The translations under genes were made by a program, and so were the position numbers. Shown piece by piece: positions 35,931 through 46,826 of a stretch of 64,000 nt of DNA. The stretch's first letter is position 1; each line of letters opens with the position of its first letter. The notes under the pieces are model-generated. The model did not search any database. It saw only the letters and a program-made list of their open reading frames with translations, and was not told the origin of the DNA. Source of the DNA: Dioscorea cayenensis subsp. rotundata (taxonomy: Eukaryota; Streptophyta; Magnoliopsida; Dioscoreales; Dioscoreaceae); the NCBI RefSeq assembly GCF_009730915.1, contig NC_052475.1:28953016-29017015 (forward strand), given 5' to 3'.

Positions 35931-36075
35931 CTTTAATTTAATCAAATTATAATTTTCAATAAAATTTAAATATCAATAATTAAGAGTATATACCATAATA
36001 GCAATTCAAAACTACACAACATATGTTATCAATTACATCAATGAAGAAGAAGAAGAAGAAGACTAGTAGTAGTTG

Positions 36076-37247
36076 CTAGTGTGGTAAGAATCCATGCTGT
36101 GAGATAGCAATCTCAAATGCAGCCATCCTCTCCCCTTTGGCAAATCCATTCCGGTCATAAGATGATATCTCCGAAATGTTTAATTCTTTGCATGCTTTGA
36201 TGAGCTCTTCTCCCACCTTTTGCGCAGCTTCCTGTCATCAAATAAATGCATTATATATATATATATATTCTCGATGACTTCTCATGACAAATTGATAGAA
36301 TTGAAATTATTAGACATGAAAGAAGATAACTACAGGCATATAGTTTACCAACAAATTATTCGTAACTTATAGTCTTACTTTAGTTAATTTAGAAAATATA
36401 GAAAATATGAACTTGAATATATAAACCCGTGTTGAATCATACTCGGATAATATGTTTGATTTCCATCTAAAAACTAGCAAAGCATAATAGAGCAAGAGAG
36501 AGTGTATAGAGTGAATCAAGACAATACCGATAACCACTAATGTGCATGGCAGCCTGTGCAGATGTGACATAGTATGTGATTGAAGTTGCAGTTTGGTCAC
36601 ATTTGATATGATCATAAAATTCATAGAATTGCAAAAACTAAATAATTTCCAAATATTTATAATGCTAATCCAAAATAAAACTAAGACAATAAAAAGAAAA
36701 AAAAAATGAAAAATAAGTACATGGTACTCACTATAGTGCTGCAAAGAAGGTCTTGGCGGATGGATTTCTGCAAAGTGCTGCCATAGAATAGTGTCTTCTT
36801 GTTCTGATCATCGACAAGCATGGCGTACAATTGCTTGCCGGAACAGAATACTGAAAGCCTTGGCTTTGAAGCCGAACCATTGAACTGCATAAAGTGGACA
36901 ACAGGGCTGTATTGAGTAAGGATTTCTCTAAAAGGCATTTCTTCAAACAGTTAATCTACACCTTCTTACGCCTCCTGCGATTCCTAATTTTAGCACTTTC
37001 TGTTCGAGTGTTTGCCCGGGCTTCAATCCTTGAAATCTTCAGCAATGGCTCTGAAACATATATATATATATATATATATACAAGATCAGCAGCGCAAAAG
37101 CGAACAGAGCAGGCTTAAGAGACAATGTTGCTTACTGTGAGGAAGAGTAATGGTGGAGAAGTTGTTGCAGAGTGGATTGAAATGCAAACAGGAAAGGCTG
37201 GAGATTCGTGTGAGCATTCGGCCAAGAGGGAGATGAAGCAAAGCCAT
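36076..37247 (-). CDS. Organellar-type ribosomal protein uL18-like (L18p/L5e family)
   Basis: Exons in coding order are 37136-37247, 36962-37050, 36732-36884 and 36076-36231; 169 residues. Residues 1-45 look like a transit peptide (MALLHLPLGRMLTRISSLSC, low in acidic residues, rich in S, L and R). A basic linker with KIRNRRRRKK precedes the L18 fold: SKPRLSVFCSGKQLYAMLVD, FYGSTLQKSIRQDL, then AAQKVGEELIKACKELNISE, SSYDRNGFAKGERMAAFEIA and the end HGFLPH. Bacterial-type L18 binds 5S rRNA in the large subunit. A plastid or mitochondrial place is inferred from the leader; plants have several such paralogues and a role outside the ribosome is possible. A telo-box (AAAACCCTAG) lies just upstream. 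Each exon is too short to stand out alone; phase and homology join them. Confidence 0.88.
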
Positions 37248-37267
37248 AAGAAATAGCATGCACAAAC

Positions 37268-37275
37268 TAGGGTTT
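37268..37275 (-). promoter_or_regulatory. Telo-box upstream of the uL18-like gene
   Basis: AAACCCTA on the minus strand, about 21 bp before the start codon, is a frequent element in leaders of plant ribosomal-protein genes. Confidence 0.5.
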
Positions 37276-38896
37276 TAATATTCTTTCAGGAATTCTGTCG
37301 AACAGGTGTGGCGCAATGCAACACCAAGAATTGCGTTATTCTGCCAGTTTTTGCATGTATAAACCCATGAAAATTAGTGATATTTATTATTGATATAGGT
37401 TATACATAATTATTAGGTTATACTGATTAGAAAGCGGTCCAGATGCATGTATAACCAGTTTTTGCGTTATTCCACTCTTTCAGTAATTATGTATAACCTA
37501 ATAATTAATATCTGTCGATATATATTATATACTTCCAGCTATTGATGGCTGTTGAATGTTGGGCAATATATGTAAATATATATATATATATATATATTTT
37601 TTCTTTTCCAAGACGTGTGATCTCTTGTTTAGTCAATAGTAGTTTCTATTTCTCCACTTAGATCTCTTTTGTTAAGCCTACTTTTATTAATTGTGGATGA
37701 TGTGACATACTTTGGTATTTGTATTGTTTTATTTGTAACGACTTTTTGCTTATTTAACATGATTTATCTATTTTTATAATATATATATATATATTATTGT
37801 AAATGATAAAAAATATAAGGGGTTGTTTGGTTGCCTGTATTTTAAAATATATTGTAAGTCAAATTACATATTGAGTAGGATTTAAAGAGTGTAGACGTGG
37901 GGGATTTACATTAGAGTCTCTGGAGTTCTTGGGTAATGACCCTCATGGAAGTTCAAGTTCACAAAATTCAAATATATGGACATCTGTTAAAAAATATGTT
38001 GGCATTAATGTAAGTCTGATTTCTTCTTAATTAATACATTTCAAAAATTTAGTTTGAGAATTGGATTTTAATTTAAACTCCACTAAGGAAAAAGAAGTCT
38101 TTGACATTCTAATTAAACAACAGATATTTTTTCGAGCACAATAAAAATGTAAAATTCTATAACGTTATTCATGTATCATTTGTTTGATCCCTCATTTCAT
38201 ATTTATGAAAACTTTTGACTATGAACAAGCACAATTTAAACTAGAAATTCTCAAAGGACTATTATTCAAGCAAAATTCAAATTGTAGCTAAAGTGATTTC
38301 AATTTTTTCTTGAATAAATTATTTTATTGAGATTATTTTTATATGAAACACAATCTTGATTTTCGATGTATTTGTTCTAGTGTTGGTGAGAGCTTTCCTT
38401 TAATTATGGATCTCATGGAAAACTCTAATATTTTTAAATTGAACAGTGAAAATAGGAGAATGATTTCTTTAACCAATCATTTTTTTATAGTTGTCGTGCT
38501 CCCCTCACTTTCCTTTTTATCGTAGTAGACTTCTTCTCCTAGCATATCTTTTTGTACTTGTAATCGCTTTATTTCTTTTTCAGCATAATTTATGTGTTTT
38601 ATCCAATTTTTTTAATTTTTCATATATACTTGAGATAATCATTGATCCCAACAGAGTCATTGAGGAAGCAATCTAAATATATAAAATTGAAATGAGCAGG
38701 AAAGTGATAAATTAAATAATCAAAATATTATAATAAAGATGCATACTTATAGACTCGTATTGATATAGACGAGTTTATTTCTACAATAAATATATATATA
38801 GAACCTCAACCTTCTGACTTAGGAGAGGAAGGGATAACCAACTACCCATGAAGGGTAATTTATATATATATATATATATATATCTTCAAATAAGCT
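37276..38896. other. Intergenic DNA with scrambled short repeats and LINE-tail traces
   Basis: 37300-37540 is a patchwork of short direct and inverted copies of its own words (see findings). (TA)n tracts lie near 37580, 37780 and 38865. At about 38495-38620 (TCCTTTTTATCGTAGTAG ... TTTATGTGTTTTATCC) a LINE-tail-like trace is visible. No gene is recognised. Confidence 0.5.
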
Positions 38897-39350
38897 TCAT
38901 CGAGGTGGATTCGGAGGAGTGTGGTGACCATTAGCACCTGAAGGAGGATAATCACTTCTTTCCAAGTCCATTCTGCCATTAATCAGAGCTTCTTCCAGCA
39001 CTGTATCTTCAGAAATCATCTGTGTTTCAGTAATCACCACTATTAATCATTACAATTCATCTTCCATTAACCTCTTAAGTGACTTTTAATATTGAAAAGC
39101 TTTGATTGTTAAGATACCAAAATTATATATATGTACCTTGTTGGATGACTGCACTAATACTTGAGTCCCTACAACAAAAGAAATGATCAAAATGGTTTAA
39201 TTAGAAGAAAAACAAGAACTAAAAATTAACAAGAACAAGAGTGATATTAAAAGACATGTTACTTGCTGATAGAACAATGACAGAGGAGGACAAGGCCAGA
39301 AGGAAGACAAAGAAATGAAGGAAAGACCTCCCCATCTTTGCCAAACTCAT
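38897..39350 (-). CDS. PSY-type tyrosine-sulfated signalling peptide precursor
   Basis: Exons in coding order are 39263-39350, 39137-39168 and 38897-39019; 80 residues. A hydrophobic signal peptide (FLHFFVFLLALSSSVIVLSA, residues 10-29) is followed by a variable acidic propeptide and the conserved end RMDLERSDYPPSGANGHHTP. The last 18 residues, DYPPSGANGHHTPPNPPR, align without gaps with Arabidopsis PSY1 (DYGDPSANPKHDPGVPPS): DY for Tyr sulfation, AN, H, P and PP are kept. PSY peptides are secreted, sulfated on Tyr by TPST and promote cell expansion. The exon phases (1, then 0) and GT/AG sites are all good. A second in-frame Met at residue 6 could be the true start: a TATATAA at 39366-39372 sits only 16 bp before the first ATG. 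The gene lies divergent to the Dof gene. Confidence 0.85.
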
Positions 39351-40253
39351 CTATGACCCCTCTTCTTATATAATATCAAAGTATTCATATTTGCTATTGC
39401 TTTTCTTTTGATGAAGATAGCCATTAATGTTTGCTAATGGTCACCCACCTAAACCACAAGCAATAGTTTAAGACAATATCTTGGAACAAAGTCAACTCTA
39501 GCTCAACCTTTTCTTGTAACTTCGGAAGTGGGTGGGAAAGTTGATAGAAGAGCATAATTAATGGGAGTAGGAGAAAAAGGAGAAATTTCCTATTTCTTGA
39601 ATGCATGCATGGTGTGACATCAGGTTGATGATGCATAATTTGCTAACATGGGTCTTTAAAAACACATATTCAATAGCGTGCCACTTTAGCGACTGTGAAA
39701 ATACGGCTAATTAACTTGTGTAGTTAGTTTTGTAAGTATTATTAACTAAAAGAGGTCATGATCTGTTATCTTTGCTTAAGGGGGTTGTGGTGTAGAGAAC
39801 TTCCTTTCATTAAAACTCAACAAATATGCATATATAATTCCCATTTTGGCAGAGCTCATCTCCCCTCTATCATTTTTAGCATGCAGTGTTTAGCTTTTGG
39901 ATCTATATATCTCTTTGGATTCAAGCATTTGTATGCAATGTTTCCATGCATGTCTAACTGATTGAATGTCAACTCAACTGAGAATTAAATGAACCTTCAA
40001 ATACATCAATTCATAAAACAACACTGAATCAGTTTGTAAGTTAGTTCTTGTTTTCTGGGTTGAGACTCAAGCATTGACTCTCATAAACACTCAAATACAA
40101 GAAGACAATACGTTTGACCGGGTTTATTATTCAAGGCCATTTCTTTACGAGGTCAAATGGGTGAGAAAATGTATGATAGGAACTATGAGAAACAAGGTAA
40201 TGGATGCTGAGTAGGAGCATAAGTTTGGGCTTTTCTTTTAGGCTTTCTTTTGC
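39351..40253. other. Divergent promoter region between the PSY-type gene and the Dof gene
   Basis: No further gene is seen. A minus-strand TATATAA lies at 39366-39372. A short open frame at 39424-39636 (minus) resembles nothing known. Confidence 0.5.
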
Positions 40254-40260
40254 TATAAAA
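40254..40260 (+). promoter_or_regulatory. TATA box of the Dof gene
   Basis: TATAAAA lies 156 bp upstream of the start codon, followed by a CT/GA-rich leader starting near 40285. Confidence 0.6.
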
Positions 40261-40415
40261 GAAAGAGAATCACAAAACTCTCTCTAAAGTGGTCATAAAT
40301 AAGAACTTGTGGCCAAGAGCTCTCTTGTCCTTGCTAACTCGGCAAACACTCCTAAAACCCAATACAAAGAGCATACACTGAAACACAGAGATCAAGAAAA
40401 GAAAAAAGAAAAAAG

Positions 40416-41058
40416 ATGTCCATTGAGAGAAGAGACCCTGCAATAATCAAGCTCTTTGGGAGGACAATTCCTCTTCCTTCTTCTTGTGGAGTAAATAATA
40501 AGGTGATTTGCCACTAGTTTTCTTGTTTTCAAAATAAGAATTTTTTCAATTACAGTCGAGTTTGTTTTTAATTTGATTCTTTAATTATAAACATATAGTT
40601 TTGCAACTTGTTACAAATTTCAGGATCTTTCAAGCAAAGAAGACAATTATAAATCACCGAATTCCAACAGCAAATCAGGTATAGCAATGAAGAAGCCAGA
40701 CAAGATACTGGCTTGTCCAAGATGCACTAGTTCTGATACCAAGTTCTGCTACTTCAACAACTACAATGTCAATCAGCCGCGCCATTTCTGTCGACAATGT
40801 CAACGTTATTGGACGGCCGGTGGTGCAATCCGCAACGTGCCTGTCGGTGCTGGCCGACGACAACGGAAGGACAAGAATTCTGCATCACAAAACAAACATT
40901 GCCATGAATTGAAATTTAATGGAACAGTACTAAGTTTCGGTGCCGCCGATACTTTAACTGATACATGGAGTTCATTTACTTACTCTTCAATATTAGGAAA
41001 GCACACAAGAGATGGAGAAGAGAAGTGTTTATGGATTCCCAAAAACATTAAGGATTGA
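40416..41058 (+). CDS. Dof zinc-finger factor, short CDF (cycling Dof factor) type
   Basis: Two exons, 40416-40502 and 40624-41058, encode 173 residues. The N-terminus has the CDF signature [16 protein letters not shown]. The Dof finger spans about residues 56-108 with Cys60, Cys63, Cys85 and Cys88 (CX2C-X21-CX2C) and the invariant [14 protein letters not shown] and [15 protein letters not shown]. Dof factors bind AAAG cores in the nucleus; CDFs repress flowering and photoperiod genes and are degraded with FKF1 and GIGANTEA. Typical CDFs exceed 400 residues. This one is short, like Arabidopsis CDF4/COG1, and keeps only the start of the C-terminal motif ([10 protein letters not shown], compare LWVPKTLRIDDP) before stopping. 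Truncation in this lineage or a naturally short paralogue are both possible. The intron position fits CDF genes. Confidence 0.9.
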
Positions 41059-43054
41059 CGAGTCTGAATGAACAATATTGTTCGTGAGGGAAATCTCTTC
41101 AATGAATTCAATACAAAATCTTTAATATATGCTAAACTTGCCTCTTTATTTCACTATCCTTAACTTCCATAAAATAGACCATATAATGTTCAGATATACT
41201 GAAATAATTTTTGCCAATTTAATAGCATATGGTTTTTAATGGTCAAATTCAAATCATACATATCTGTAATAGTTAATGAGAATTCTAAAATTAATGACAC
41301 TGGGATATATAATAGTCATGATTTTCGAATAAACTTTTAATATATGTGATTGATAGAGACATGTTATGATTGAGTTTACTATGCATTCATTTATTCGGTT
41401 TCCATCTCATTAATTGAAACCTACTGCTTAAACTATAATTAGTGATTAATCATAGCTTAAGCCACACTCTATGTACATTCTACAAAGTTCTAATGGATAA
41501 TTATAGTTCTTTATAATTTTGATTAACAAATAGAAGCTTTCTTTGCAGTGGAATCGAATTGTTTGCAGAAGGCAACCTTAGATTTCGCAAAGAATAAAGT
41601 TATTAAGGAAAAGATATAAATGTAATTATATTATAAAGATAACCATTGATGAACTCCACTAAAATAAGAATCAGGGCATCTCACTGCTTCAAAAGAAGAT
41701 CCAACTGTAAAGTAACTCCTGAAGGACAATATATGAAAATTTTATTCGGCAAATGCTTTTAGTGTTATATATATATTTATATATAAGTTAATTATTGGGA
41801 TTACTTTAATTTAATTAGGTTTTATAAAAGGAATGGTTGATGATAAGATGTTTGGATGGAGTTTTGTAGGTTTTTTATCTGCAACTAAAAAAATTCTCTT
41901 CAAAACTTTGCGGTCACAAGCACTTCACTTAATCAAAACCTGCATAATGGTATGCTGTTATAATTGTATGTTGTTGTTCTACATATTTTTATCGTTATCA
42001 TTATCCTGTCATTTAGGCATATCACCCGAATTGGTCCTTTTACTTTTCTCTCTCTTCCCTTTTGGTCCCTCTACTCAAAAATGATCCCAACTACAAGGTC
42101 TTCCTTAAACTAACTTTGAAAATACTCCTTTCCATTATCTGTCCTAAAAATACACACATTCAAACAAACGAAATTATTCATACTCTTAAAAATGAGCTCA
42201 CTTAGTTCTTCTACGCTTGGAAATTGACCAAATAGTCATTGTATTTTCAAAAGTAGAGGGACTAGTTGGAAAGAGACTAGGAGTAGATTGACTAAATGAG
42301 TCCATTTTCAAGAATAAAGAGAGTAGTTATGAGCATTTTTTAATAAAGGGACCAAAAGAGAAAAGAGAGTAAATTAGAGGATTCAAGTATTATACCTTTT
42401 ATCTATACTTACTTTATATATATATATATATATATTACTTAGGTTATCCACTTAAAAAAATTATTGAATACCCTACATTATAAGATAAAATGCTGGGAAT
42501 CTGATAAATTTTTTCTATCATACAACTCTGAAAGAGAAGAAAACGATATCATCTCACATGGAACCCAATGAATATGACTAATATAATATTTCTATAGTAT
42601 TTATATAATATTACAACAAAGATCTGAGTCCACTTATTTATCATTTTAGTAACAATTTTTTGCGCTAGATGGTGGTTGTTAATTAAAACGGTTAGAACAA
42701 CAAAATTCATCTGAAGAAAGTTAAAAGTATTATAAGAAGGGCATTGCATGCAAATATTTAACATGTTTAGCCAAATAAGTCCAAAAAAAAAAAAAATCAT
42801 TTATATTAAAAATATAATTTCAAGTTCTCTCTTTTAATATTCCAAAGCCGCCAACCTGCCGGCTGTGTCTTTCCAGGAAGGCTCTCAGAAGTTGAAACCC
42901 AAGCCATCACCATCCAGTTGGCTCCTTCCTGCATGTTAACCAGTCCTTCCACTTAACTACTCAACAGCTGCATTCCAATGACAACCATATCACTCATGAA
43001 GCTTCCTCTTTCTCCATCTTTCCACCCCTGAGTCTTACCAAGTGTTCTTACCGG
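41059..43054. other. Intergenic DNA with one MITE candidate
   Basis: Mostly AT-rich, with (TA)n near 41770 and 42420. The inverted-repeat element at 42013-42397 is listed separately. A (TA)n tract at about 43055-43073 lies 45-60 bp before the calmodulin-like start and may serve as its TATA region. No gene is recognised. Confidence 0.5.
42013..42397. mobile_element. MITE with roughly 60-90 bp inverted ends
   Basis: The left part (AGGCATATCACCC ... CCCTTTTGGTCCCTCTACTC) returns as an imperfect reverse complement at the right end (... AAAGGGACCAAAAGAGAAAA ... GGATTCAAGTATTATACCT). The shared word is CTTTTGGTCCCT. No coding part and no certain target duplication are seen, so the superfamily is open (Mutator-like ends are possible). 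Confidence 0.55.
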
Positions 43055-43116
43055 CTATATATATATATATATACAGCTTATAACACCACAACTTTGCATG
43101 CATCTCTCTGAACAAA

Positions 43117-43656
43117 ATGGAGAAGCCATCACCAATCTCACTGGAAAGCCCTGTTGGACTTGTCTTCATTGCAGCAATGTTCAGCTTACTGTCCAGACTA
43201 CAAAAGTTCTCACTTGGATTCCTAACCTTGTTTAATCATCCCCATGCAAAGCTTCAGCCATATCCATTGAGGAGGACAAGTAATACAGCACAGGAAGACT
43301 TCAAATTCAAGTTGGGAAGAGAGGATGTGGAGATGGTCATGGAGAGGATGGGATTGGATTGCAACCAAGAAGGAGAGCAGTTGAAGGAGTTCAGTGGGTT
43401 TGATGACTTCTCTGTGATGTTTGAAGAGGAGGAGCCAAGCTTGGAGGAAGTGAAGATGGCTTTCTCTGTGTTTGATGAGAACAAGGATGGGTTCATTGAT
43501 GCAGAGGATCTTCAGAGGGTTCTTTTCAAGCTGGGTTTCACAGAAGAGATGGATTTGGATGAATGCAGGACAATGATAGATCTTTGTGTTGGAAACAAGG
43601 ATTCACAGATTGATTTCAATGGGTTTCTTAAGTTCATGGAAAGAAGTTTCTGCTGA
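43117..43656 (+). CDS. Calmodulin-like protein with one canonical EF hand (CML45/46-like)
   Basis: An intronless frame of 179 residues. Residues 12-38 are hydrophobic (VGLVFIAAMFSLLSRLQKF), perhaps a membrane anchor or signal-anchor. Residues 60-105 are helical and acidic, in the place of a lost EF pair. One good calcium loop follows at 120-131 (DENKDGFIDAED), ligands D120, N122, D124, D128 and D131, paired with a degenerate loop at 158-169 (VGNKDSQIDFNG) that lacks the usual first Asp and last Glu. This layout is that of plant CML45/46-type proteins, calcium sensors in stress and defence signalling. Binding of at least one calcium ion is expected; partners are unknown. It is convergent with the PPR gene. 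Confidence 0.88.
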   Translation: MEKPSPISLESPVGLVFIAAMFSLLSRLQKFSLGFLTLFNHPHAKLQPYPLRRTSNTAQEDFKFKLGREDVEMVMERMGLDCNQEGEQLKEFSGFDDFSVMFEEEEPSLEEVKMAFSVFDENKDGFIDAEDLQRVLFKLGFTEEMDLDECRTMIDLCVGNKDSQIDFNGFLKFMERSFC

Positions 43657-44771
43657 CGCATATAGTTTCGGCTTTCCATTTTTCATCTGATAAATTGTAT
43701 CAGAAGAAAGTCCCTCCTGTTTTTTCCTGTAAAAGATATACTCATGTTCAGGGCAAGATCATACATATGTATGACACATATCACAGAAACAGTTGAAATT
43801 TTTTAATGATAGAAATGTGGACAAGAGATGCTCAGTCTTCTAATAATGTATTTTTGGTTTAAATTTGTCTTGAAAAATAATGATGATCTCTGCTTTGAAC
43901 TTTTCAATTAAACATGTGATTCAGATTAACTTAAAGGAATCACCCCCAAAGATGCAATTTCTTGAGTTAAAATTTCATGTTTATTTCATGAGTTACTAGC
44001 GTTGTTTGGTTAATTTTCAACGTAAGAGAATAAATTGAAGCATCATTTGCCAATTTGCAGAAAAAGAAGAAGGAAAGGGAATTCCTCTGTACATCTTCTA
44101 TTGGTTTGGTTTTGTTCCCTTAATACACACTGGAAGGTAACAAAGAATTGGGCATCACAAAAGTTTAATTTTTAACAAATAAAGCATGTCTGAAAACAGA
44201 AATATAACTCAAAAAATTTCTAGCAGCTTAAGAGAGACTACCAAAGTTGAAATCCTAGAGACACGTTAACTGACGAGTTAGTAAACAGCAGGAAGATGCA
44301 GCAGATAGATCTAACAAATGATAGTGTAACTCATGAATGTTTCCAAAACATGCAATCAAATTTAGAATTGAAAAATTCAGAAGAAATAGCACTATATATC
44401 ATAGACTAGAATTGTATTGACAGGAACACCAGAGTTTTCATAAGTGCAGGATTTTCATAGAATGGAAGGTTCATAAGAATAGTAGCTGAGAAAATTAAAG
44501 GCAATGATGCATTCAAAGTTAGTAAGGAAAAAGAATAACACAAACTCATGGTTTGTTCTAGAGTTCTCACCTATCATATTAATTGCAGAGATCTCTAGAG
44601 AAGCCCAAATGGATTGCCAGATTGGAAGGCCACTTGCCTTTTTAACTTACTCCCTTCAAGATAAGAAACTTGCAATATCAGACAGTATTAAAAAAAAAAA
44701 TGCCTGCATGTATTAGAAAACAATGCCTGCGCTTCAGCTGATTAGTATCCAGCACCTGAAAGTTCCATGAA
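43657..44771. other. Convergent spacer between the CML and PPR genes
   Basis: Presumed 3' untranslated regions of both genes. A short plus-strand open frame at 44504-44716 has no recognisable family. Nothing else is seen. Confidence 0.5.
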
Positions 44772-46826
44772 TTACCAGTAATCATCACAAGAACACAGTC
44801 CACTATCAAAACAATGGAAGCGGTTCGCATCTCGGATAATAACCTTCCTGCTTGTGACAAGTGAAATTAGTTTAACAGCAGTGTGGCAGTCATCACACAT
44901 CCTAAGGTTCTTCATCACATGAATTGGTGCCCCTGATGGGGTGCTAATAAGCCCAAAAGCAATTGCAAGCTTCTCACTGTGATAGCCAAGATATTCCTCC
45001 TTCTGTTCATCCTCAATATCATGTAGAACACAATCAATATTAGGAACATAACCAATTAATTTTATTTGACTCAATAGTTCTGAAACTTTATCATGGATCT
45101 GACTCATAAATGGATGTTTCTTGTCTTCCGAAGCAAAAACATGGGTCTCACCCCGCACCTGTATCCAACTGACACCAGGTTCTTTTTTGATGTCTCTTCC
45201 TCGCATTAATTTTCTAATCTTCACAACTTCATCCCACCTGTTTGCTTTTGCATGCATGTTAGATACTAATATATATGTTCCCACATCATCGGGATACAGC
45301 TGAAGGATGTGCTCCGCAACTCGCTTGCCAAGATTGTAATACTTGTGAACTTGGCAAGCACTGAGTAGAGTCCTCCATGCGACGATGTCCCACTCAGTAC
45401 ATGTATAAGTCATAAAATTCTCGGCTTTATCAAGTTGTCCAGCTCTGCACAGAAGCCTGACCATACAAGTATAGTGCTCTACTCCAGGTTGTATCCCCAG
45501 ATCCTTCATGAAAATTTTCAAATAATAAAGACCATCGTCCACTAAGCCCAAATTGCCACAAGCCAAAAGCACACCAACAAAAGTTACATAAGTCGGAACC
45601 TCTCCTTTAGTCAACATATCATGGAAAGCTTCCAATGCTTCCCCGCCAAGTCCATGATGTGAATAACCGGTTATTATTGAGTTCCAAGAGATAATGTCCC
45701 GTTGGCGCATGTCTCCAAATGCATTTCGTGCATCCTCAATGCTCCCACTCTTCGAATACATATTGATCAAAGCATTACCAACAACCATGTGAGCTTTATA
45801 TCCTGATTTCTCTGCATGGGCATTGAATGCATCTCCAATTTTCAAAGCAGACAAACCAGCACAAGAATTCAGCAGAACTGCATAAGTGAACTCATTAGGC
45901 TGAACTCCATATATTCCCATTTCTAGAAATAACTTCAATGCCTCTTCAAACAACCCGTTTTGTGCAAAGGCAGCCATGACCGCAGTCCATGAGACCACAT
46001 TCTTCACTGATAACTCAACAAAAGCACGTCGAGCACTTTCAATATCGCCACATTTCCCATACATGTCCACTATGCCACTACCAACAAAGACATTAAACTG
46101 AATACCTCTTCTTAAGATCTGATCATGAATTTGCCACCCCAACCGCAAGTCCTTTGAAGCAGCACAAAGGCCAAGTACCGCAACATAAGTGACATGATCC
46201 CACAATTCAACTTCCTTACTCATACCACTCACTAAGTCTATGGCATCACTCAATCTCCCACTCCCCACAAAACCATTAATCATTGAATTGAGAGCAAACA
46301 CATCAAACCCGGGCACAGACTCATACACCCTCAAAGCATCTTCCATGCTCAAAGACTCAAAATACATATGCAGAAGTGCATTCCTGACATGTGAATGGAA
46401 CACCAATCCAGACTTCAATACATAAGCATGACACTGTAGGCCTTGCTCTAGTGCTCGCATTTCAGAGCAAGAAGCCAATGCAGTGGCAAACACATACTCA
46501 TTCATATGCTCAAAATTCTCTTCAAAACTCATTTCTTTGATCAAGTGAAGTGCTTGTGACGGCATACCATTATGCAAGTAACCAGCCATAAGAGCGCTAC
46601 CAGAGACAACATTTCTCTCAGGCATTGAATCGAATACTTTGCGGGCAACACCGGGGTGACCGCATTTAGAGTAGAGATTTATGAGGTGATTGGTTTGGAT
46701 AAGATCAAAGGTTGGAGCTTTAATCAGTTGGGCATGAATGGACTTCCCGAATCTCAAGCTCTTATTCTCTATGAAAACTTTGAGAAGACTAAGCTTAGTT
46801 TGGCGGGAAATTGACGAGGATTGCAT
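44772..46826 (-). CDS. PLS-class pentatricopeptide repeat protein with E and DYW domains (EMB2744-like)
   Basis: One intronless frame of 684 residues. PPR motifs of P, L and S type fill about residues 40-470 (for example INLYSKCGHPGVARKVFDSM; VGNALINMYSKSGSIEDARN), then E/E+ (about 470-585, with KKEPGVSWIQVRGETHVF) and a complete DYW domain. The latter has HSEKLAIAFGLI (deaminase HxE), CDDCH and CSCDDYW, ending in the literal DYW. Such proteins bind one organellar RNA site and deaminate a C to U. The best remembered match along the whole length is Arabidopsis At5g39680 (EMB2744). A mitochondrial or plastid place is expected, though the first 30 residues are not a strong transit peptide. The editing site cannot be told. 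All key zinc ligands look present. Confidence 0.93.
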   Translation of the reverse strand: MQSSSISRQTKLSLLKVFIENKSLRFGKSIHAQLIKAPTFDLIQTNHLINLYSKCGHPGVARKVFDSMPERNVVSGSALMAGYLHNGMPSQALHLIKEMSFEENFEHMNEYVFATALASCSEMRALEQGLQCHAYVLKSGLVFHSHVRNALLHMYFESLSMEDALRVYESVPGFDVFALNSMINGFVGSGRLSDAIDLVSGMSKEVELWDHVTYVAVLGLCAASKDLRLGWQIHDQILRRGIQFNVFVGSGIVDMYGKCGDIESARRAFVELSVKNVVSWTAVMAAFAQNGLFEEALKLFLEMGIYGVQPNEFTYAVLLNSCAGLSALKIGDAFNAHAEKSGYKAHMVVGNALINMYSKSGSIEDARNAFGDMRQRDIISWNSIITGYSHHGLGGEALEAFHDMLTKGEVPTYVTFVGVLLACGNLGLVDDGLYYLKIFMKDLGIQPGVEHYTCMVRLLCRAGQLDKAENFMTYTCTEWDIVAWRTLLSACQVHKYYNLGKRVAEHILQLYPDDVGTYILVSNMHAKANRWDEVVKIRKLMRGRDIKKEPGVSWIQVRGETHVFASEDKKHPFMSQIHDKVSELLSQIKLIGYVPNIDCVLHDIEDEQKEEYLGYHSEKLAIAFGLISTPSGAPIHVMKNLRMCDDCHTAVKLISLVTSRKVIIRDANRFHCFDSGLCSCDDYW

